A DNA stretch of 22,076 nucleotides from Isoetes engelmannii (lineage: Eukaryota; Streptophyta; Lycopodiopsida; Isoetales; Isoetaceae): contig JAANSK020261494.1 in the NCBI GenBank assembly GCA_011763485.2, forward strand, positions 1 to 22,076, written 5' to 3'. How positions within the stretch are numbered: the stretch's first letter is position 1; every line of letters starts with the position of its first letter. Positions 9,250 to 18,440 of this stretch are shown piece after piece. A program made the position numbers and the translations under genes. The notes beneath the pieces are model-generated. The model saw only the letters and a list, made by a program, of their open reading frames with translations, made no database searches and was not told where the DNA came from.

Positions 9250-9915
9250 AAAAGAATAGAATAGAATAACATTTTTATCGTCCGCGGAGGCCAATTGGCC
9301 TATGGGACCTGTACAAAGAGAATAGCAAGCACATTGCGGCCCGGATGGAAAAAACCCTCGCGGGGGAAAAATCGTGGCAGCAATTGCTGGTATAACGAAC
9401 ATGGGGATGCCATCTCAAGCTAGGGGAACAAAGTCAATGCCGCCACAAGCTAGAGGGACAAGTCGATGCCATCACAAGCTAGAGGGACAGAGGCAGTGTC
9501 GTTCGTCCAATACCTCCTGAAGAATGATCCAAGAGTTCCTACCGCGTCAGTGTTCAGCAAGAGATGGAGTGCCTGGTCCAGTACCATTAACTGCGGGGTA
9601 TCGTGCCCTAATATGCTCGTCCTCAATGACCCCCTGGCGACAGCACTGGCAAGTTCGGTCCTCGCGTGCTTCCCTTGCACATCGCCCTGTTTCAATCCGG
9701 AAGTGATGCCCCCCGATTCGGATGGAGGCTATGAGCCTACGCTTTTTCATAGAGAGGGGGTGAGCAGGTACTGCTGGGTCCCCGCTTAAGCATAGGATTC
9801 ACATGCTGTCTATAGTGCCCGAGCTTGACCTGTGCCAAGGCCTCAACGTTCCAGAGTTTGCCCAGGAAGCATGCGTCTAGGTAGGCCTTCAGCTCCTTTC
9901 GTCGTGCGGACCATA
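9250..9915 (-). mobile_element. LINE 3' end, second copy, with C-terminal Cys-rich domain
   Basis: This is the better preserved relative of the 8 kb copy. On - it reads YLDACFLGKLWNVEALAQVK (near 9820-9885), then IRIGGHHFRIETGRC and EDRTCQCCRQGVIEDEH (near 9600-9720). Such a segment, a basic strand, ETGR, then CxxC and a DExH-type Cys/His pattern, is found after the RT domain in many LINE ORF2 proteins. Three overlapping frames share the coding signal, so it has at least two frameshifts. The 3' end has GGCCAATTGGCC (9290-9301) and a TTATTCTATTCTATTC tail (about 9255-9270). It is 5'-truncated near 9915, and most of ORF2 is absent. Confidence 0.7.
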
Positions 9916-9919
9916 ATGT

Positions 9920-11160
9920 AAACATATACATGCTTCAATTTAATTGTTTTTATGTTTCCCACGAATTCGAATTTATATGAAATATAAATGGAGCATTATC
10001 TACTTTCTCTATTCAATGGCACATTACTATCACAATCCCTTAACATTTTAATCCTTCTCAATTCTAGAGTTAAATACGATCGGTCTACAGATCATGCATG
10101 GGCCCCACGCACAACCTCCCAGCACAGCCGACACCAAATAGGATTCGAAGATAGATGCATGCCATGTGGCTAATCACTAAAAACCTTGATATTAGAGAAC
10201 AATACCCTTGGCATGTCATACATTTGTTCCTCTAACAATGCTTATTATAGAAGCATTGTAGGAAACTTGCAACTAGGACTGCAAAAATGAAATGATATAA
10301 ACAATCACTACAATAACCTTGACATAAACTTCTAAACATACATATATTGCCTATGTGTTCCATTTTTTAACACAATGACTTTGAGCACCAAGACCCCACA
10401 TCCACAGTACACTTTTGATCACTCGCGCTTTAGTTTAGATGGCGTTTTAGTTTGGATGACTGTGGATTGGGCAACCTCTACATGGCAACTTTATTTTTGT
10501 TGGATTCAAATGGCGTGATGATGCTCAAGCTAGTAGAGACAATGTGTAGCTAATTAACTCCCTTGCCAATGAATAGAGGTAACATATAAATGAGAGTGGC
10601 TCCATTCAAACTCTCATTTAAAATGTTTAGAGTACTATCTACAATTGCGCTACGGTGTAAACAAATTTATTTGTGATATACTTATTCATATTCATCCACA
10701 AAATCTAATCAATATTTTTACAATTGCTCTTTTTCCCTTAACGAATTGGTACTTCTAAAATATGGAGTCATCTAGATACAGTTGACCAGAAAGCACGTTT
10801 AATGATCTTAAAGATGTTTTAGCACGTTATAATGCCACTTCATATTGTGATGCCACTTCCACAAAGCTTGAACACAATTAACTTCAACGTAATCATTTCT
10901 TTGTTCCTTCTGAACATGTACATTATGATGATGCAATGGTGGAAAAGTCCTACAAGAAAAGAATCCAATGCAATTTTTAGCTGTAATAGTAGCAAAAGAT
11001 AGATCCTTTAACCTCAATCATTTTACTAGTGCACAATTTCGAGTCTCAGCGAAAGCAAGATAGCTGGGCCATCAAGGTGAAGATGACATCAATGAAATAG
11101 AAGTTTTAAAGGGACAACAATTCAGGGCCAGATACACATATCAACTTTGCTTTCGTTTCT
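9920..11160. other. Stretch without a recognisable gene, downstream of the kinase
   Basis: It is AT-rich and only short chance frames are seen on either strand. The part nearest 11164 should contain the 3' UTR of the kinase gene, since the - strand transcript runs into it, but no convincing polyadenylation signal could be assigned. A perfect inverted repeat is listed separately. Confidence 0.4.
10587..10620. repeat. Perfect 10-bp inverted repeat, 14-nt loop
   Basis: TAAATGAGAG (10587-10596) and CTCTCATTTA (10611-10620) are exact reverse complements around a 14-base spacer. It could be the remnant of a small hairpin element or a structure near the end of a transcript. No T-run or target-site duplication goes with it. 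Confidence 0.6.
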
Positions 11161-11163
11161 AAT

Positions 11164-14100
11164 TCATCGATTTGAAGCTCGGTTGTTAATGGCCTTGGTA
11201 CTTCTTTCAGTAGGAAAACTTAATCTATCTTGGTTTCTGAATAGAAGGCTTTCTCCTATGGGTGGTAAATTCATTGCGTCAATAAAATGATTGTTCTTCA
11301 AAGAGTACATCTTCACAACATTAGAGCAGCTTTGTTTCGACACAACATTAGAGCAACTTTGTTTCGACAGTTTGTTTGATTTATGTGGCATATGGTGGAA
11401 AGCGTTTAGAGACCTACAAAATGCATGTAGAGGAGTGTATAAGAATAATGAAAAGGGTTACATATCTTGTTTCCAACATTAGCTTGTCTTACATTTGCTT
11501 CAAAAAGCTGCTAAAAGGTTCTTAACCCATTTTATGCAATTATAGAGAGTGAAAGTTAAAACAAAGCAAGCACTCATGCTATAAATTACTTAAATTTCTT
11601 GCACAAAAGAAAGATATCTGAAAACTGACCTCCTCTTTCCAATGTCTTGAGTCATGGATGCTCGGGGGCTTTGTATTAAACGGGGAGAAGCTATTCCATT
11701 GTACGCTCCCTTCTGCAGAAAGAACAGCATTCATTAAGTGGATTATTGAAGACAGCAACAAACCGGTCTGTAAGTGTAGTTTCAACACGCATCCACCAGT
11801 TGAATGTTTATTTAAGCTTTCAGGATTTCTCTTAATCAACCCCAGGGTTTCTTACAGGGTGCCAAATAAAAAAATACTTCCGATAGACATTTGCAGACCA
11901 TAGCCCCAAGCTCCTGTTTGTTTTTCACTGTTAGGACCCCAAATTTTGGAGTGGGTTTCTTGCACACCTATAACTACTACCTTTCTACTATTGAGGTTAT
12001 ATTTGTCAGATTTCCCTGTTTTTTTCTTAATAATCTTGGAGGATGTTTTTATGAAAATAAATTGTGAAGGATCACTGGTGCAAGGCAGAACCTCATTAAT
12101 CCACGGATGCTCCAGCAATGCCTCTGGTGTCAATCTATCTGCCTTGTTCCATCTCAAACAGCATTCCAAGAAGCTAGTAAAAAATGGATCATTACACTTA
12201 ATTGCAGCAGATAGAGATTTTGTTCCTGGCAAGTACTTCTTGCCCCAAAAATTTGGTACTATCCTTGGTTGTTTATTACTATCTGCAATCAACCCACAAA
12301 AGGAAATCAGCATCTAAGTCAAATCATAAAAACTGCAATGCATAACTCTGCAAATTTTATGCACTTACCAAAGAACATTTTTTTCTTTGTGGACTGTTCT
12401 ATAAGTCCGTCCGGGGGAACACCTAAAATTTCCATAATGCAGGCAAGCTGCTCAATCTCATTTTCACCTGGAAACAAAGGGCACCCTGCAAATCCAATAT
12501 TTCCAAGCTTGGTTATTTGTTTATCTGTACCACAACCAAGAGAGCACCTTCTCAAAAAAAACACTTACCAGCATACAGTTCCGCAAGAATGCATCCAAAA
12601 CTCCAGATGTCAATCATTGTGTCATATGGAAGACCTGTGATATGTCATAGATGGATTATTTACAAGCATGAGAGTACCATTTATACTTTAGTCATTAGAC
12701 ATCCAACTACAGTGCACACTCTATAACGCAAGGTCATTTGCTTCTATCCCATTCTTACCAGTAGCAAGGAAAAACTTATATGATAGAAAAGAATCTCACC
12801 AAGAATGATTTCAGGGGAACGATAAAAACGGCTCTGGATGTAAGTATATACTGCAATAACACCAGCACACTAAGATACATACTTCCTCAATAGAATTGAA
12901 ATTTATGGACTAAGGTTTTTTTCTAGATAAAATGAAGGAATGTTTCCAGTGATTTACTTTTTTCATGCTCAAAGCAACTCGATCCAAAATCAATTACTTT
13001 AATCCCTGACATGGTGCCATGTTGTAAAAGTATATTTTCAGGCTTTAAGTCACAATGGATAACACGGAGCTTCCGGAGGAATGTTAGCGCTGTCAAAATT
13101 TGTTTAGCAATACTTTTTATTAGCGCCATATTGATGCCCTGAAATTTGGTGTGCTTGATGACCTCATACAAACTGATATCATGTAATTCAAATACTATAC
13201 ACAAATGTCCTCGAAAGTAGAAACTCTCACAAATTGCCACAATATTGTAGTTTGCAGACTCCTCTGCGGCCTGCACAGACCTTCCATTAAAATCGAGTTT
13301 CAGATTTGCTGCCAAATTTCTACCCTTTATATGTTATTTTGATGGATTCCCCGATGTTAATTTCTGATTAGAAATAAATATGACTAAAACCAGACAAATT
13401 CTATTCTTCCCCTTTGTACATGTTTACATAGCAGAGAAATGATTATCTGGTGGCCCATGACAAAGTAAATCAATATCTCGAGCTCATCTTAAGCTTATTA
13501 GTAGTTGCAAGAAAACAAGTGAGAGTCCACATTGAAGCACGTCATGCAGCCAACCTCTGTTAAATACTTAACATATTCCCCCCCTAGCTGCACTCAACAG
13601 CAAGAAGTGTATGGGCAAGAGAATCAATATGAAACCCAGCAACCTGGCCAATTCTTCTGTGGCTGCTTCTTCCAGGCAATTGCTCTCAAATGGTCAATAT
13701 TATTCTTTAAGAGGGGGTTCACTTCCCCTGCGAGGCCATTATATGATGGCCATAAAGGTGGACAGGGAAGGGCCTAAATTGTGAACCCACAGCTCGATTA
13801 TCGCCTGGATTGTGAATCCAAAGCAGACTCACCTTTCAAGCCTGGATTATCAGCCTTCCAGCCTGGATTATCAGCATCCAAGGCTGACTCTGAAGCAGAT
13901 CTTCAGCACGCTTCAATACAGTTCCTGGAATTCATCTCATGTACTATATCCAGTGTTCAGAAGCTAAAAGAGTTCTCCATCTCCTACCTTGCTGGACTCA
14001 AAAGAAAATGCATCCCTTGCGAATCTACCCCAGATCCAAAATAATGGGGTATGTTGCTTGCTTTCCCACAAATTCCATGTGGTATATTGACAACTCGAAA

Positions 14101-17100
14101 TGACCATTTCGATGAATGCTTTCTTATAAAAAGATATGCAATCTCATAAATATATATAGCAACATATTATTACCTTATCACGCAAATGCTCCAATATTTT
14201 TACTTCAACGAGTGCTTGCTGATGAAACCGTTTCTTATTGCGTATAATTTTAACTGCCCTGAAAAGTTTAGTCTTGTGGTCTTTACACTTCAACACTTGG
14301 CCAAAGCTTCCCTTTCCTAATAATCCCATGACCTCATGACGATATGCCAGGTGATCATGTTCCACAACATTATAGTCCCCCCTCTCATCATCAAAACCTA
14401 AAAGGTTCACAGCAAAGAATTTGGTTAAGAACAGGCCATAAATTACTTTATCTGCGATTATGATAAATGTAACCACAATATGGTCTGCATACCATCATGA
14501 CAAGTTCGATACGTACCAAAATTACAATTTCCAGGAGTTGATGCGGCTTGAATCTTCTGGCATTTACCCCCAATAAAATAAACATCTTTGTATGGTAAGA
14601 TCTCCTGCTTCTCATAGTCACTCATGTGGCTCTCACACTGTTTCAGCACCACTGCGTGAACTCTTGTGCATTAGAACTATTACCACAAGATATTGTATGT
14701 CATAAAGTTATGATCTATAAGTTAGTTAAATAAATGCTGCATAAGCAAGAAAGAGCTGCTTGAGATCTATGCAAGACGAATGCCCCTTCATAAAACACTA
14801 AAATAGACCCCCTTGCTGCACTAACTTTATTATCACTAGGATATTTTATGCAAGACAACACAGGTTGGTACATGTGGTAAGAGAACCAAAATATCTATTC
14901 TATGACATTCCTCAACAATAAATCCAATGCTTCCTGTGAATGCAAGGAAAATATTACATCGATGGCTTTTTCCTGCATCATAAGCCTTCTTCTATGTTCA
15001 TACTTCCATTGGCTCTATCAAACTGAAGATTTGAGCGAGTGTATCAGATGCTTTCTCCTGGTGAATCGTAGTCTGCTCCTAACCACCTTGTTTTCCTTTG
15101 ATCTATTGCTCCGTGATATCAAAGAAATCTGACCAGAAAGTGTAGCACTGAAAGAGTCCTTATGGAATGTAAGTCAAAATCTGAAAGATAGAGGTTTGCA
15201 AAGTCATTTCAAAAGGCCTGTACATTTGTCTCTGCTTCAAAATCCACCTCCACATTCATGAGAAACAACATCGGACGGCAATAGGTTCAGTGCATGGAAT
15301 TAATTGAGGTGGCCCACAAGCCCTCCATGCTAGAACTAATGACATGACTTTGTACCATTGAACTTAAGAACTGGGATAGACCTTACAACAGCTTTATATT
15401 TTGCCAAATGAAATATGGACATAAATGACACTACTCATACAACTATATATGCAAGATGTGAATAGATCATTGAGCTATGCACTTACTTTCTGGAGTTGCT
15501 GCAGCACCCCCGAAAAGCGTAGTAAGAATAGGAGTATCAACTTTCTGTGCAACAAGACAAACCAGTTATCAAATAGCAGTCAATTGTTGTGGGAGTGTTA
15601 CACTCATGAATACAAGTAGCTTTTAGAACGTGGAACACTTCATGAATGAAAAAAATTCACCCTCCTTTGTCAAATGATAGCACATACCTTCCTCTTTAAA
15701 AATGTCTGAAGATTATCCTTCCGAGACATTCTTCTTTCAGTCAGTGCCAAACGTGGACTTTGAGGAACATTATGCATCTAGAAAATTTGATTAGCATTGT
15801 CAAAACACGAAATAAGAACACAATGATAATTTCGTTTCATGCGACTAATATAGGAATTAAACAATGGGTAGAAAACATCGTCAATGCAATGACAGGTTTC
15901 TTACAGTGTTAGAAGCACGTGCAGTCTGAACGCAGTCCACTGGATTACCACCAAATCCTGTTTGCCCATCATTGAAATGGTCACAAGAGAATGATCACAA
16001 AAGCGCCTTGAAACGAATACGTGTCTTAAGCTTAACAAAAATTTTATTCCTGGAGCATATTTCTATGCTTAAAATAACAATACAAATATTTCCTAACACC
16101 TATTTCATCGTCTCAATGTGGGTAAAGATAAAAGTGTGTCTCAGGAGTTAGGAGTTATTGGGAGAAAATATGTAGAGCACAGCTAGCATTGCCTATAAAT
16201 CACTGGCTTCTTAACTGTGAGCTTCGCCCAGATACTTTATTTTCAAGAAAGGACTATAATTACACTATGTTGAGCCTAATACATTCTGGTTTGCTACACG
16301 TTTAATAATTGCCAAAAGTTTACTCTTGGCTCTACTGTACCTAGTGGAATTGAACTTTGGTTGTTATCTAGAAGTAACTTTCTCGGCTTTAACTTTACTT
16401 GTTCTGCCTCTCCTTCCTTAACTCGGTTCTCCACGTTCCCATGCTGGATCCTGAGAATTTTGCTGTCTTCTTAAAAACGTCCTAGATGCATCAAATTGAA
16501 TACTGAACATTTAAAAATTCTAATCTTACCCAACACAATTTTTACTTGCTTCTTGATGCAAACATCCTTCCAATGGGCCAAGAAGCTTTTCTTTTGTGAC
16601 CTTTGGGGAGTTCAAGGGTTTCTGTTCTTCCATTGAGTGATGGTCACGCTTAGCCACTTTAGCTAAAGCATCTTGTAAAGAGGTCACCAAACCTAGAGAA
16701 AGCCTTTTAGCCTGCAACTTGGCAACTCTAGCCTTTGCATTTTCCAGCTCGTGAACCAATCCAGAATCCAATTCACGGTTGGTCCACATCTTTGTTGAGC
16801 AGCTTTCATAATTATGCCTTCGAGTTGTCAAATTGCCAGCAGCAGAAACAGCAGAAGATAAAAGAGGTGCCATGGGATCACTGTATGAATACTTGACTAT
16901 CTTTTCTGAGTTGTTATTGCCACCAAAATCTGACTTTACATCCTCATAGCTTGATTCCTTTTTCACATTTGTGGTATTAATATGAGCCTCGCTGGAAGTA
17001 GCTCCCAACCCATTGAAAAGAGGGCTTTCTTTTGTACCCCTTCTGCTAAGAAAAATCCTTTTATCTCCTTTAACACCCTGAGGGCAAAACCGAGGGGAAG

Positions 17101-17359
17101 TATATAAACCCACTCTGTTGAAAGACTCATCTTTCACAGATGGGGAGAGAAAATGAGAATCTGAAGCCACCAAACATTCCTTCTGATCCAAGTTTTGCCT
17201 GACTTTGGCCAAATTGAGGCGAGGGATATCAAAACATTTCTGCTGGAGGGATTTTGTATTTAAACTCTTTTTTGTCTCTCCGGTCTTCTTAGAAGGGCCA
17301 TCACCAGGCTTTGCAGCCAAGCCAGGCTTTCTGGTGACCTTCCTGAGGCCGGGAAACAT
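11164..17359 (-). CDS. DYRK: DYRK-family dual-specificity Tyr/Ser/Thr protein kinase, 13 coding exons
   Basis: Exons on - are 17359-16546, 15957-15905, 15777-15688, 15544-15487, 14651-14517, 14397-14174, 13270-12958, 12850-12800, 12634-12569, 12485-12369, 12282-11981, 11712-11630 and 11413-11164. All 12 introns are GT-AG, all phases agree, and TGA is at 11164-11166, giving about 851 residues. Residues 1-338 are a Ser/Lys-rich N-terminal region with a helix ([16 protein letters not shown]). The DYRK homology box, [19 protein letters not shown], is near 348-367. The kinase domain spans about 404-702: GKGSFGQV 411-418, catalytic Lys433, HCDLKPEN 530-537, DFG 552-554, activation-loop YTY 564-566, and HPWI at its end. 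DYRKs autophosphorylate the second Tyr of YxY and then phosphorylate Ser/Thr of substrates. The tail is basic and holds a 9-residue duplication. ATG 17359 is the first in-frame ATG after a TGA at 17411-17413; a GTG lies at 17398. The last two exons are the least certain. Reading through exon 11 meets TAA at 11852-11854, a possible shorter form. Confidence 0.9.
11314..11367 (-). repeat. In-frame 27-bp tandem duplication in the last kinase exon
   Basis: Two adjacent 27-bp units encode SKQSCSNVV twice. They differ by a single synonymous base (AGT/AGC). The length is a multiple of three and the frame is kept, which supports exon 13 being translated. Confidence 0.8.
13839..13880. repeat. 21-bp tandem duplication in intron 6 of the kinase
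   Basis: AGCCTGGATTATCAGC recurs with a 21-bp period (13839 and 13860). A related CTGGATTGTGAATCCAAAG unit lies just before. It is inside the 903-bp intron between the two halves of the kinase N-lobe coding sequence. A + frame of 87 codons that runs through it (13781-14044) is taken as chance. Confidence 0.65.
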
Positions 17360-17950
17360 ATCCACTGGCAAAATGGCCTCAGCATTCGGTCCATCCACAT
17401 AACATCCTCCTCAATCTTCAAATTTATGAACAGAATTGGATTGAACGTCTAAGTGCAGCCAATTGCGTAAGAGGAATGCATCCCATAGGGTATTGCTTCC
17501 AAGCTGAAGCAACATAGAAGATTGTTTTTGGCCATGGATGATCTGAGCGCCCATGTAAAAGAAGGTCGTCGGAATGGCCGGTGCGGTTAGGAAAGGAGAC
17601 GATCCCAGTTTTTTTCCCAGATGGGGTGGCCATCACCGGCGCTCGGTTTGCCTACCTGGCATTCTTCTATCCGCTTCAACATCCACGTATCATTTGGACA
17701 TCAGCAAACAAGCCCGAAGGGCAAACCCTAGGGCTGGTGGACTGGACAAAAGAATATTCTAGGTATATATAACATATGAATGCTAGAGATCACATTAGCT
17801 AGAAAGAAGGACGGTGGAGATTGAAGGACGGCAAGGCACATTAGCAAAAGCCTTAGGAAGCAAATATTGGAGGAGGAGGAGGAGGATAGTCCAATTGCAT
17901 GCATGGAATCTTTATTTTATGCATGCCCTTTTCCAGATTTAAAAGGAGGT
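17360..17950. promoter_or_regulatory. Upstream region / 5' leader of the kinase gene, with a telo-box
   Basis: The transcript start is unknown, so leader and promoter cannot be separated. The region contains AAACCCTAGGG (17723-17733), which includes the plant telo-box AAACCCTA, about 365 bp upstream of the chosen ATG, and a (GGA)6 run at 17869-17886. Telo-boxes occur in many plant promoters of growth- and translation-related genes. Here it is a sequence match only. Open frames on both strands (for example 17424-17636 on - and 17581-17772 on +) have no recognisable product. Confidence 0.35.
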
Positions 17951-17952
17951 AT

Positions 17953-17969
17953 CACGAATGCAAAAATGA
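17953..17969 (+). repeat. Left 17-bp direct repeat flanking the 5S fragment
   Basis: CACGAATGCAAAAATGA, identical to 18014-18030. The length and exactness fit a target-site duplication made at the insertion of the 5S rRNA fragment between them. Confidence 0.8.
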
Positions 17970-18013
17970 CTGGGATGGGTGACCTCCCGGGAAGTCCCGG
18001 TGCTGCACCCAAC
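17970..18013 (+). pseudogene. Retro-inserted 3' fragment of 5S rRNA (44 bp)
   Basis: The sequence starts CTGGGATGGGTGACCTCCC and runs through GGGAAGTCCCGGTGCTGCAC to CCCAAC. This is the last third of a land-plant 5S rRNA, including the box C part of its internal promoter. The 5' two thirds, with box A and the intermediate element, are missing, so it cannot be a working 5S gene. Exact 17-bp direct repeats flank it. That combination, a 5'-truncated structural RNA with a target-site duplication, is what LINE machinery acting in trans on a cellular RNA would leave. Its bases differ from the angiosperm version at several places and fit a non-flowering plant. It lies about 610 bp upstream of the kinase ATG. 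One base at the left border is ambiguous. Confidence 0.8.
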
Positions 18014-18030
18014 CACGAATGCAAAAATGA
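18014..18030 (+). repeat. Right 17-bp direct repeat flanking the 5S fragment
   Basis: Exact copy of 17953-17969. No mismatch has accumulated, so the insertion is probably young compared with the broken LINE and LTR copies in this window. Confidence 0.8.
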
Positions 18031-18102
18031 AGGAGAACCAGGGATCGCTAGCTGTTGAGATGGCCCCTTGAAGCTTTAAATTGTGTTGCATTTTGCAGCA
18101 AG

Positions 18103-18440
18103 ATGACAGGCGAAGTTGAGGATGACAGTAGAGCATTGGCAAAGGAGGAAAGGAAAATGCCAAAGCTCGCATCTCACATTACGATGACCAAAAAGGCATC
18201 GAACAATTCTAAATTCTTGAGGTAAATGTAAAGAATCTAAGCTATGATTAGACATTTGAACTTGTGATCATGTTCATTGTTCATTTTTAATAGTGAAACT
18301 CAAATAATTATTATTCTTCTTGAGACCTGCAATCACATGAGCGGCTGCAAGCTGGTCCTATCATAAACCTTTCAAAAGTTTCAAATCAAAGCTCAATTTT
18401 GTTTTTTTTTTTTTTCAGCCAAGGCCTCAGCCAAAGATAA
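18103..18440 (+). CDS. Candidate two-exon short ORF, 46 residues (weak)
   Basis: An acceptor-like TTTTGCAG precedes 18099. The frame starts at ATG 18103, stays open to 18221 and meets a donor (GAG then GTAAATG). The next strong acceptor, a T-run and CAG ending at 18418, continues the frame from 18419 to TAA at 18438-18440. The predicted peptide begins MTGEVEDDSRALAKEERKMP and is hydrophilic and Lys-rich. The other two frames of the first exon have stops. I do not recognise it. It would be transcribed away from the kinase. The splice signals are decent, but a 46-residue product from AT-rich DNA may be chance or the end of a longer transcript. Confidence 0.2.

Noticed and set aside
11852-11981. 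Kinase ending at TAA 11852-11854 by direct continuation of exon 11
   Set aside because: Kept only as a possible isoform. Splicing to exons 12 and 13 keeps the phase and gives more protein-like tail sequence with an in-frame duplication.
13781-14044. 87-codon + frame inside kinase intron 6
   Set aside because: Its composition follows local short repeats, it has no known motif, and it lies in an intron of a well-supported gene on the other strand.
17574-17772. Two overlapping + frames upstream of the kinase
   Set aside because: They overlap each other and a - frame, have no recognisable motif and no clear splice context.
17970-18013. Functional 5S rRNA gene or Cassandra-type LTR
   Set aside because: Only the last third of 5S is present, box A is absent, and direct repeats lie tight against it with no LTR sequence around.
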